A stretch of DNA of 64,000 nucleotides, from the NCBI RefSeq assembly GCF_032118995.1, contig NC_092665.1, positions 16,202,012-16,266,011 on the forward strand. The letters run 5' to 3'. This document shows, piece after piece, positions 38,306-47,674 of this stretch. This stretch comes from Asterias amurensis. Taxonomy: Eukaryota > Echinodermata > Asteroidea > Forcipulatida > Asteriidae. How positions within the stretch are numbered: position 1 is the first letter of the stretch; each line of letters opens with the position of its first letter. A model generated the notes under the pieces. It saw only the letters and a list, made by a program, of their open reading frames with translations, made no database searches and was not told the origin of the DNA. The position numbers and the translations under genes are program-made.

Positions 38306-38692
38306 TTAAAGGCAGTGGACACTATTGGTAATTGTCAAAGACTAGCCTTCACAGTTGGTGTATATTACCATAAGCATAAAATAACCAACCTGTGAAAATT
38401 TGAGCTCAATCGGTCATCGAACTTGCGAGATAATAATGAAAGAAAAAACACCCTTGTCACACGAAGTTGCGTGTGTTTAGATGGTTGATTTCGAGACCTC
38501 AAGTTCTAAATCTGAGGTCTCGAAATCAAATTCATGGAAAATTACTTCTTTCTCGAAAACTATGGCACTTCAAAGGGAGCCGTTTCTCACATTGTTTTAT
38601 ACCATCAACCTCTCCCCATTACTCGTCACCAAGGAAGGTTTTATGCTAATAATTATTTTGAGTAATTACCAATAGTGTCCACTGCCTTTAAC
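38306..38692. repeat. MITE family 1, full copy
   Basis: Ends TTAAAGGCAGTGGACACTAT and ATAGTGTCCACTGCCTTTAA are perfect inverted repeats. It ends about 60 bases from the stop codon of the first Ig receptor gene, so it may lie in or next to its 3' UTR. Confidence 0.88.
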
Positions 38693-38752
38693 TCAACGAA
38701 AACTGAAAGTGCCTGTTCATGGTTGGAAGATAGTGCTTTTGCTAAAGGCCCT

Positions 38753-40204
38753 CTATATTGCATAAGAGTGGGTGACTTTTGAGCCAATTATGGTGGCGTA
38801 CTGTGACATCTCGATGCTTTCAAGAGATTTGTTCGGTTTGGCATACAGTGCGTGGATCGACTCCTTGTGAGCGTGCGTGTCCCTGGACTGTTGGGCCGTC
38901 CTATGTGGCTCAGTCACGGCGTGGCTGGTTGCCATTGGTGGCGGGGGAACTGCGGGTGGCTTGGGGTTGCAGCGTGGATCTCCAACAGTCATGTACTCTG
39001 AGATTGTAATGCTTCTCTGTGGTCTTGATGTCAAGCGTGTTGAATTCCCACTCTCCCGTCTGGTAGAGTCTTGGTGCTTGATGGGAATGGTGCCAGACTG
39101 ACGTCTGTGTTTGGCGATTTTGTACAGACACAAGGCAGAGACCACAATCATGATGAAGACGGCCAGAATGACCCCTATGTAGAGATCAAAACTAGTGAAA
39201 GTTCCAGGAGTGTCTTCTTGTTTACAGTTGGTGATATTGAGAGCTTCGCTTGTCGCATTCAGACCGACGGCATTGGATGCAGAGCATGTCACAATGAGAG
39301 AGTTGAACGACACGCAGTTGTTGATTCTCAGGAATCTTGAAGTAGCATTCCAGCTTACGTCTTGAAACCCACTATCAGAAACATTCCACGATAACCTAAT
39401 GGTGCCTTCCTGCACAGTCCAAGAATAGTGCGACATTTCGGGCACAGCTTCTGATCGACACTCTAAGTGGAGCTCGACCATCCCACTTTCGCTGTTGTAC
39501 TTTCTGTCGACAGCGACAGTAACGTGCCCAACACGCACCTTCAACGGTGTAACCGAGCAGTTGGGCCCCCTCGATCCGCCCCAGCCCGATATGCATACGA
39601 AACGTCCATAGTTGTCGCCCCCGCGAAGGCGATGTTTCACAATACTCGTTGAGCCTGGCTCAATCACGCGTGATTCTGCGAGAAGAGTACTCTGAGCGTT
39701 AGTTCGGGCCGAGTACCATGATAGCAGGGTGGGAATTTTAGTGTTATTTGGTACTCTGCACACCAGTGACACGGTATCATTTACATGTGGGGTCGTTGGA
39801 TTCAAAGTACAGATTGGGGTAGGAGGTTGAATAACAGTCAGACGCGCACGATTTGAATAAAGTGTTTTGGGAGAGTGCAAACATCTGAGGTCGCCTCCTT
39901 GTTTGGAACGAACATTGAGAAGCAGAAGCGTTGACATACAGTCTTTTAACAGAACGACTACGTCTTGTCTAGCATTTGTCTCTCTGTAAATGGTCGTTGA
40001 TGTTGATGTTCCATTAGCTTCCGCCTCAGAGTAACGAATCCAGACTATTCTCTCGCATTTTTTAGTTCGGCATGTGAACGTCGCGTTGCCTCCAACTTCG
40101 ACAGTAACATCATTTGGTTGTATAGAAAACACGCCATTTGATGATGAAGTCCCAAGCACGAATATTTGAATGCTACTGATAAGCAGTAAAATGCATAAAG
40201 CCAT
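38753..40204 (-). CDS. G0: divergent three-Ig receptor with two ITIM-like motifs
   Basis: Single-exon type I membrane protein, 483 residues. Signal peptide MALCILLLISSIQIFVLG; D1 with VEVGGNATFTC; D2 from PPTPICTLNP to RGPNCSVTPL; D3 with LHLECRSEAVP and LIVTCSASNAVG; membrane helix DLYIGVILAVFIMIVVSALCLY; basic stop KIAKHRRQ. D2 and D3 align in layout with G1-G7 (PPTPIC, GPNC.VTPL), so it is an older relative. The tail holds SEYMTV and SQYATI, both fitting the ITIM consensus (S/I/V/L)xYxx(I/V/L), plus PPAVPPPPM, a possible SH3 site. An inhibitory role through SH2 phosphatases is inferred from the motif alone. Several NxS/T sites are in the ectodomain. Confidence 0.85.
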   Translation of the reverse strand: MALCILLLISSIQIFVLGTSSSNGVFSIQPNDVTVEVGGNATFTCRTKKCERIVWIRYSEAEANGTSTSTTIYRETNARQDVVVLLKDCMSTLLLLNVRSKQGGDLRCLHSPKTLYSNRARLTVIQPPTPICTLNPTTPHVNDTVSLVCRVPNNTKIPTLLSWYSARTNAQSTLLAESRVIEPGSTSIVKHRLRGGDNYGRFVCISGWGGSRGPNCSVTPLKVRVGHVTVAVDRKYNSESGMVELHLECRSEAVPEMSHYSWTVQEGTIRLSWNVSDSGFQDVSWNATSRFLRINNCVSFNSLIVTCSASNAVGLNATSEALNITNCKQEDTPGTFTSFDLYIGVILAVFIMIVVSALCLYKIAKHRRQSGTIPIKHQDSTRRESGNSTRLTSRPQRSITISEYMTVGDPRCNPKPPAVPPPPMATSHAVTEPHRTAQQSRDTHAHKESIHALYAKPNKSLESIEMSQYATIIGSKVTHSYAI

Positions 40205-40846
40205 ATTAATTCAGTGATTTAATCAATTAAAACAACAACTGAGTCCAGAAGACGCCTTACATAGGTAGTGTGGACCCGGATTAAATGAATCAATGTTATT
40301 TCAAATTGACTTATTACAACTAAAAATTGTGGTTCATCGCTCAGTGAAGATGTTTCCCTTTTCGTTTGCATCAATTTCAGTTTTACATTCGATGTGACTT
40401 ATTATAATATTGTTATACGATTATTTGTTTTTGTTTCCTTTTACAAGAGTGCACTGTGATGTTAGTTTGTTACACCTATAAATTAACAACCTTGGCAAAA
40501 TAGCGAAAGAGAAAATAGTTTATAGAATGTGTCAATTAAAAGCTGAAACAAAAACACCAAGTTAAACAAAACATTGAATTACTTGTAAAGTAGGCCTGAG
40601 GCTCCCGGGCCCGTTTGATGATGAAGTACCGATCAAAATACGGCATCTCTTACAGACGGGGTTAACCAAATTGACCAAAGTCGGCCGATAAAAGCTTTCT
40701 AATTGGGAAGCAGCAATTAGCTAAATGAGTTGGTTACATCAGTTTGGTAGTATCAATACCCGGGATCCTGCCTAATTGACAATTCTGACCAATTTCAATC
40801 AAGAAACGCTACAATGATTAACTTGCAACTTGTTATGAACGTCATC
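40205..40846. promoter_or_regulatory. Presumed 5' region of G0
   Basis: AT-rich sequence upstream of the minus-strand G0 start. It is not similar to the conserved 5' blocks of G1-G7, so G0 may be regulated differently. No specific site was recognised. Confidence 0.3.
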
Positions 40847-41635
40847 TAAAAATTAGCAAAAACCCAAGAACAACTCAATCTCCATTAAGGTTTACGTGGC
40901 CGGTGGGGGCGCCTTGCACTTCTCTCCTCCCAGCCAAAACTATACCCATATTTGGGAAAATATTCATGTTCATAAAGGTGCAGTAATAATCATAATAGTG
41001 TGGGAACAAAACTGCCTGTGATCGAAAATAAAACTTATTACAGGGTTTGGTTTTATAAAAAAAACACGGTATTTCCCGTTTCCTGGTTGCAGCTAAAGTG
41101 TCTGAACAACTCGTACTACTCCCGTGAAACTGCTGGTTCTCATCAAGAGCGAACAAATAGCAACCTCTTTCGATTTTGGAACCACTCAATTGTTTTAATA
41201 GTGGTTGCAAACAACAACACTTATGTACATCTAAAAATTAGCAAAAACCCAAGAACAACTCAATCTCCATTACGGTTTACGTGGCCGGTGGGGGCGCCTT
41301 GCACTTCTCTCCTCCCAGCGAAAACTATACCCATATTTGGGAAAATATTCATGTTCATAAAGGTGCAGTAATAATCATAATAGTGTGGGAACAAAACTGC
41401 CTGTAATCGAAAATAAAACTTATTACAGAGTTTGGTCTCGTAAAAAGAAACGGTATTTCCCTGGTTGCAGCTAATAGTGTGTGAACAACTCGTTCAAATT
41501 GACTGGCCGACACTTGACTATACTACTCCCGTGAAACTGCTGGTTCTCAAGAGCGAACAAATAGTAACCTCTTTCGATATTGGAACCACTCAATTGTTTT
41601 AATAGTGGTTGCAAACAACAACACTTATATGTAAA
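40847..41635. repeat. Tandem pair of about 385-bp units
   Basis: Both units run from AAAATTAGCAAAAACCCAAG through CGTGGCCGGTGGGGGCGCC to GTGGTTGCAAACAACAACAC; the second starts at about 41228. A third diverged copy lies at about 51836-52165. The first unit lacks a short stretch (TTCAAATTGACTGGC) kept in the second and third. Confidence 0.8.
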
Positions 41636-41896
41636 AATCTCGTTATAAAAGGTGAGATATCGCTGAAGATCAGGACAAATGCAAAAGGGAAACTCCCTGA
41701 AAGGAACACACAAACTGAGAATTGTTACAGCAGTATCGCTTCTCGGATTCAAACTTTGGGCATAAATCTGATACATTTTAGGTTATTTCAAAGTGAAGCA
41801 TTTCTCAAAATGATTTGTAAAATCGAAAGCTGCTGTATGTTTCGAACCAGTTATAGTCATTATATCTTTTAGAATTACCGAACGTATACATTCCCT

Positions 41897-42165
41897 CTAA
41901 AGGCATGGGCACTATTGGTAACTACTGAAAGTAATTGTTAGCATACAAACTGACTTGGTAACGAGCAATGGAGAGCTGTTGATAGTATAAAACATTGTAA
42001 GAAAGGACCCCCTCTGAAGTAACGTAGTTTTCGAGAAAGAAGTAATTTCTCAGAAATATTTGAAATGAATTCGAGACCTCGAATTCAATAATCTGAAAGC
42101 ACACAGCTTATGCGACAATGGTGTTTTTTTCTTCCACTCAACTCTCTTAACCTAGACGACGAATT
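41897..42165. repeat. MITE family 1, truncated
   Basis: Starts CTAAAGGCATGGGCACTATTG and stays recognisable to TGGTGTTTTTTTCTTCCACTC; the right third is missing. The corresponding element in the right block (52445-52816) is complete. Confidence 0.65.
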
Positions 42166-43764
42166 GTTCAGCTCGTGTTTACTGCCATGTGACGAGTCAC
42201 GGGTTGAGTATTATTGCATAAACGGCGGATATTACATTGTTTTTATTATGTTGTTTTGTATGTGTGTGTGGGGGGGGGGGGTCTTGGAGCGTGGGTGGCA
42301 AACAACCATACTAATCCTATACATACTAGTACGTTATACCGGTAAACTATAGGTCATGACGTATACAGTGAAAACAATGAGAAAAGCAGGTTGTGTTTTG
42401 TCGTGGATTTTGTGCTCAGTCATAATAGGTGCACGAACCCTCACCAAACTAATCAGCATGGTGACGGTAATTTTCACAAGAATTACCATGCTGCTGCGTC
42501 TATAAAGTACTTATATGAATTGAGAAAATAGAAGAAATTAGAACTTCACGGCAAAGCTAAAAGTGTAAATTTTAAAAAGTGTCTTCTGAAAAATTCATAT
42601 GATTTTGTTGCCAGTCATAATATTTTGTTTAGATGTCAAATCGATTCGATACACACTCATTTTTCATTCAATGTATTTAGCGAGCTTGCTTATTTACAGC
42701 CTTTAATACTGATTATTTCAAATCAAATCCATTAAAATTCAATTCAAAAATACACACAACTTGTTGTATTCTGATTGGTTTGTAAAATTGACAACACTTT
42801 TAAAAGTTCAGTGATCTTCACCTGACATTACTAATCTATAAACATTGCAATAATGTCTAGTTTTGGACAATAACTAACATGATCGTTTATGTGGAAATCG
42901 TTTTTTCTTTTGTTATGTCTAGATTTTTTTTCTCTTCTTTTCTGCTTCCATTCCTTCTTGGTTTTTTCCCCGTTTTTTGCAGCCTTTTCTCCCCTTTTTC
43001 TGTATAATCAACGCAAGCATATTGTAGTAATGTTAAATGCATCGCACCATCAGGATATAAAATTGCCAAGCAACAAGGAATAATTGCAAAAATACGATAT
43101 CAAAACTCATAGTAAAATGTTATAAGCGAGGCGAAAATTAAGGGTTGTTGTATCAACCGTTACTGTTGGATAAATACAATGATTTGAAGAAGAAAGTTCC
43201 AATTAAAGTAAACTTTGTGTAAAACAGTTACGTTCGGTTCCATTGGTTACATAAGTATAACAGCTCTTATTACAAATGCATGGTTAGAAAACTAGCTTAA
43301 ATGTACAAAAGGTATAAACTTTCCTTTCAGGATTGCATATAGACCAAAACATTTAAAACAATGTGTCTTGTGGAACTGAAATATCCATAGTTAAAAAGTA
43401 CAAACTTATATTCCGATATTTTATAGATTGTTTATATAGACCATGGTGGTACAAATACACGCCATTTGATAAACCAAAAACTCTCTATAAAAAGTATGAT
43501 TTAAAAATGTATTGTATTCCGTTCTATTCATGGTTTGCATATAGGTACAACAGCATTATACAAATATTTTTTAGAACAATTCGCTCAGTAAAAAAGTCAC
43601 ATTTTACAAAACATTATACCCTCCTCTTCAAATGGCGGCATTTAAGCCATGTACAGATGTTATGATTTTATAACATTATATGCCGCATTAGGTTACTATT
43701 TTTCAAATAATATTCCTTTCCTTTTATACATTAGGCCGTCACAAACAGCCAAGTCAAATATATG

Positions 43765-43884
43765 AACCGGCCCAGTTCAAACTTCCTGCGAATGCGATGC
43801 AGACGCTGTTTGTCTTAATGTGACGCAAGAAACTTCAAATCGCGTTCGCAGGAGGCTAGGCGCAATCGCAGGAAGTATGAAAAT
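43765..43884. repeat. MITE with CTTCCTGCGAATGCG arms, right end deleted
   Basis: Starts GGCCCAGTTCAAACTTCCTG; the inner right arm CGCAGGAAGTATGAA is present, but the terminal CCGGGCT seen in the other copy (54376-54497) is lost. Confidence 0.6.
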
Positions 43885-44231
43885 GTGTTCAAATAATAAT
43901 TATAGTACTTTATACTCAGTTATGACACAATGCATACAAAATATACAAAATTTAGTACAATAGAAATAACAAAATATAAAAATATAAAGTAGAAAATTTA
44001 CAAAACTGTTGTTATAAAATCTTGTTTATATCTTGTATTCAAATCTTGCATATAAAAAGCCCATTAAGGTACAAAAGATTTCCCATTGTTTTCTGAAATA
44101 GATAGGCCTAATGCGCCAGTGCGCTTCTCCGTGATTTTTTTTCTTTCTTTTTTTTCTACTTTTTTTCTTTTTTCTTCTTCTTTTTTGTCTTCTTTTAATT
44201 CTTTTAAAGATATAGCTTTCTTTTAACTCTC

Positions 44232-44568
44232 TTAAAGGGAAGGTACACAATTGGTAATTGTCAAAGACCAGTCTTCTCACTTGGTGTGTCTCAACATATG
44301 CAAAAAAATAAATAACAAACTAATGAAAGAAAAAACACCCTTGTCACACGAAGTTGTGTGCTTTCAGATAGGAATAAAAGACTTCTAGCTAGAAGTCTTT
44401 TATTATTTTAGTGAGAAATTACCTGTATTTCAAAATCTATGCTACTTCAGAGAGAGCCGTTTCTCACAATGTTTTATACTATCCACAGCTCTCCAATGCT
44501 CGTTACCAAGTCAGTTTTTAAGTTTATATTTGTTTTGAGTAATTACCAAACGTGTACCTTCCCTTTAA
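44232..44568. repeat. MITE family 1 variant, left block
   Basis: Ends TTAAAGGGAAGGTACACAAT and CGTGTACCTTCCCTTTAA; orthologous in position to 55222-55558. Confidence 0.8.
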
Positions 44569-44573
44569 TGTAA

Positions 44574-44801
44574 AAGAGTGAAAAAGCACTCTTTCAAGAG
44601 CCATATGAGGGAAAACTCTTTTTCGAGTGGTATTCCACTCTTTTAGATTGAAGTTTGCATCTTTTTGAGTGATGTTTCACTCTGTCCTGGAGTGAAACCC
44701 CTCTAAAAGAGTGATCTAACCACCACTCTTTTTGAAGAGCCATATGAGGGACAGCTCGAAATGTAAAGAGTGCAGGTGTTTTTCACTCTTTTACATTTAG
44801 A
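44574..44801. repeat. Array of CACTCTTTT inverted units 3' of G1
   Basis: AAAAGAGTG and CACTCTTTT alternate about eight times, with two copies of AGAGCCATATGAGGGA. The region could fold into several hairpins. A matching array is at 55562-55775 beyond G4. It lies 315-540 bases past the G1 stop codon. Confidence 0.7.
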
Positions 44802-44851
44802 GAGTAGGGTTTGCAACCCTCGGGAAGCCCTACACTTTTCTTATATGTCAG

Positions 44852-45090
44852 GGCCCAATTTCATAGAGCTGCTAAGCACAACAATTTGCTTAGTATGAAA
44901 TTTCTGCCTCGATACAAACAGGATTACCAATCAAATCTCAACATGGTTTCCAGGATGAGCAAACAACAAATGAATACCAGTAACAAGCAATATGCAACAA
45001 TGGAAATTTGGTTGGTAATCCTGTTTTTATCAAGGAAGAAATTTCATGCTAAGCAAATTGTTGTGCTTAGCAGCTCTATGAAATTGGGCC
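44852..45090. repeat. Harbinger-like MITE insertion with CAG duplication
   Basis: Termini GGCCCAATTTCATAGAGCTGC and the exact complement; CAG duplicated at 44849-44851 and 45091-45093. The paralogous site near G4 (55823-55825) is unoccupied and has a single CAG, which defines both ends precisely. Confidence 0.9.
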
Positions 45091-45116
45091 CAGGTTATAA
45101 CAAGGCTATTTTAGGT

Positions 45117-47069
45117 TTACATGGTCTTGTAGGAGATGGTTTCGTAAGTTTCAAAGTCATCAATCTCTCGAGCCTCGTCGGATTGATCAAGCTGACAAGA
45201 AGACCCGCCAAGTCCAACCTCTCCAACTGTCATGTAACTTGGTAAAGTAATAGGCACCCTGGCTTCATTACTCCCGGTGGTTGGTGTAACACGCGCTGTA
45301 AGCTTACTCTTTAGAAGCTGGTTTTTCAGTGGGACTTTTGGTTTGGTAGGCCTAAGGGAAGTAGGCTTGATTCTTACCGAGTCGAGACTGCCGCCAGGGT
45401 TGACTTTTTCAGGGTCAGGATTGGCTGGGTGGGATGCCTCCTTTGTTGTTGAGCTCACTGCATGCTTTAGGGGGTGCTGAACATCAGGGGAAGGGGGCGC
45501 ACCGATTAACTGATAGTCGGGTAGTTGGAGTGGATTGGTATCCTCAACCTGAACTGACCCTTCGACCTCTGGGTGCTGTATATCAGTGTAATGCTCACCG
45601 ACAGTTTGATAGTCGGGTACTTGGAGTGGATTGGTATCCTCAACCAGAACTGAAGCTTCGACCTCTGGGTGCTTAACATCAGTGGAAGACTCGCAGCAAG
45701 CCCCATGGTCGGTCACGACTGGGAGTGGACGGCTGGTAGCCCCAATCTGTACTGGCGCTTCAACCTGGGGTACAGTAACCGTGGTCGTGTCGCTATCTAC
45801 TGCAGTACCTACTGTGGTGTTCTCAATTGGGCTGTAGTGATTCGGACTTGGGTCAACGCTTGCATCATTGGTCTGCTCTATGTCATCGTTACTTGACATG
45901 GTGTGAGGAGCAACACTAGTGGTGGATCTGTAAGTCTTCCTGTTCCTCCTGATGACTACAATGATGATTATGGTTACCAAAATGAGAGCTGATACAACGA
46001 TGATGATTATGAGCGAGATTGGGATATTCCAAGCTCCGTAAGACTTCCCGGTAGGATGACACTCTTTAATGTTCCCTGCCACAAAACGGCCGTCGGTACA
46101 TTGCAATACAGTCACTGGTTTACTCGTCTTGCTCATACCGATGTCATTATGAGCTGTGCACCTCACCTGTAGACCAGCATCTCTCCCTGTGATGTTGTAC
46201 ACGATGAGTAGATTCGATGTCAACTCAAAACCTCTTCGACTTTCGTTGCGAACATCCACCCAAGCTCGATCTGAGTCGTTCTGGGACCCGGTCTCGACGG
46301 CCCAGTCGAACTCCGTTGCCTTAGGAACCGCCGCCGCATCACACTCTAATCTTAGAGAATAATTTTGAGAGTCAAAATCGAGAAAATTCACGGTAACGGT
46401 CATGTCAATTCTGAGGGGTGTCACTGTGCAGTTTGGTCCCTCTGTTGGCTGACTGCCGGCAACACACATAAACTTCTTGTAGTTGTCTGTCTCTTTCAAT
46501 ACTAACTGTACGGTGTGCGATGAACCAGGCTCGACATTGCGTGTCATATTAGGGGTTATACGCCATGTTAGTTTAGTTGAAACCACGCTATCTTCTGGAA
46601 CTTTGCAGTTCAAAGAAACTTCGTCTCCTACCTCGGTATTTTTGGGGAAAGTTGAACAGATTGGAGTTGGTGGATTCACTACCTGCAAACGTGCACAGTT
46701 TGAAAATGTGTTCATGCCTGCTACCACGAGAAAACAAGCGTACACCCCAGCATCACTGAATTGTACATTGCTTATCTGGAACTGACTGGAATTTCCATCG
46801 AACGAGATGGACAACCGAGTTGTATCCACATCAGGATTAAAATATGGTGTACGGCATACGCCAATACCTGAATAAGAACTTGTGTCACAACCTAACTTCG
46901 AAGATGCCCAACCAACAATTCCACACTCGTAGTCTTGGTTGAAGACGCACTTAAATGTTGCAACGCCCCCAACGGTAACCGTAACATTTTCTGGATCTGC
47001 CAAGAAAATGCTAGCTCCTGTAAACGACGCCTTTAAGCAGCAGAGAATGAAGACAACCGCTGTTTCCAT
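45117..47069 (-). CDS. G1: three-Ig receptor with long A-type tail
   Basis: Single-exon type I receptor, 650 residues from METAVV. This start is preferred over one 32 codons upstream because it begins the signal peptide and is the only start available in G3. D1 about 22-131 (ATFKC; SDAGVYAC), D2 134-222 (SLNCKVP; FMCVAG; GPNCTVTPL), D3 224-324 (LRLECDA; LQVRCTAHND), stalk with KECHPTGK, membrane helix 351-373 (SLIIIIVVSALILVTIIIIV), then RRNRK. The 277-residue tail has YSPI, DYQTV, HYTDI, DYQLI, SYMTV, TYETI and SYKTM; the last fits a PI3-kinase YxxM site. No charged residue is in the helix, so no DAP12-type adaptor is expected. Many NxS/T sites. Closest paralog is G4. Confidence 0.9.
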   Translation of the reverse strand: METAVVFILCCLKASFTGASIFLADPENVTVTVGGVATFKCVFNQDYECGIVGWASSKLGCDTSSYSGIGVCRTPYFNPDVDTTRLSISFDGNSSQFQISNVQFSDAGVYACFLVVAGMNTFSNCARLQVVNPPTPICSTFPKNTEVGDEVSLNCKVPEDSVVSTKLTWRITPNMTRNVEPGSSHTVQLVLKETDNYKKFMCVAGSQPTEGPNCTVTPLRIDMTVTVNFLDFDSQNYSLRLECDAAAVPKATEFDWAVETGSQNDSDRAWVDVRNESRRGFELTSNLLIVYNITGRDAGLQVRCTAHNDIGMSKTSKPVTVLQCTDGRFVAGNIKECHPTGKSYGAWNIPISLIIIIVVSALILVTIIIIVVIRRNRKTYRSTTSVAPHTMSSNDDIEQTNDASVDPSPNHYSPIENTTVGTAVDSDTTTVTVPQVEAPVQIGATSRPLPVVTDHGACCESSTDVKHPEVEASVLVEDTNPLQVPDYQTVGEHYTDIQHPEVEGSVQVEDTNPLQLPDYQLIGAPPSPDVQHPLKHAVSSTTKEASHPANPDPEKVNPGGSLDSVRIKPTSLRPTKPKVPLKNQLLKSKLTARVTPTTGSNEARVPITLPSYMTVGEVGLGGSSCQLDQSDEAREIDDFETYETISYKTM

Positions 47070-47674
47070 TTTAGTAGTGATCGAGTTGAAAGCAGCAGCT
47101 ATAATGACCGAATTGCTTAAAACATTATTGGCCATTATAATACCAGCTTTATTTGTACACGCCATCGGGAGGTCGTTTCCTGCTTACTGATTATCACTTT
47201 CGATATGACGGGGCTTCACTATATTATTTCTGTCCTACTTTTTACCGCTCCCTTTTCACATCTTCTTCTTTCTCTTCTTTCCTTCCCCTTCTTTCATTTT
47301 CTTGAGTTTTCTTTTTCTAAAAAAAAAAAAAAAGTGTTTGTGCTTTGCTTTCAGTCATCAGAGAATCACACACTGAATTTTTTTATAAACTCTTTCGATT
47401 TGATTTTCATTTTCTGTTTTTTTTTTCTCTCCCTCTTACCAATTCTTCTTCATCTCCTTTTTTCTTTCTACTCCCGTCAAGTAGAAATTTTTCTTGTTAT
47501 GCATCTACTTATTACTTGATTTACTTATTTATAGAAAGCTGAAAAATAAAGATAGTTTAACAGATTTGATATTCGAGCCACAGCTGGAAATTCGTGTATA
47601 GAAAATTATCGTGTGAGTCCGAACAAAAAACGAACCCTCAGATTGTTTCGTCACTCATTGTTTGTTATGAATAT
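47070..47674 (-). promoter_or_regulatory. Conserved intergenic block G1/G2 (5' of G1, 3' of G2)
   Basis: Nearest the G1 start, CGCCATCGGGAGGTCGTTTC and TTTCGATATGACGGGGCTTC are kept in all intergenic blocks except 5' of G3. Next is a pyrimidine-rich run on the plus strand (purine-rich on the coding strand) at about 47240-47330. The far part is the 3' flank of G2. The function as a shared promoter is inferred from conservation only. Confidence 0.45.

Larger units (their letters stand above)
41636..44231. repeat. Left copy of the array segmental duplication, non-genic part
   Basis: Aligns by eye with 52175-55221 through shared anchors: GGTGAGATATCGCTGAAGAT, AGCAGGTTG.GTTT.GTCGTGG, AAGTGTCTTCTGAAAAATTC and TCAAATGGCGGCATTTAAGC. 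Several indels distinguish the copies. No gene was found in it. Confidence 0.8.

Noticed and set aside
45277-47190. Several plus-strand frames across the Ig genes
   Set aside because: Recur at the same offsets in every paralog as mirror frames of the conserved coding strand; no domains of their own.
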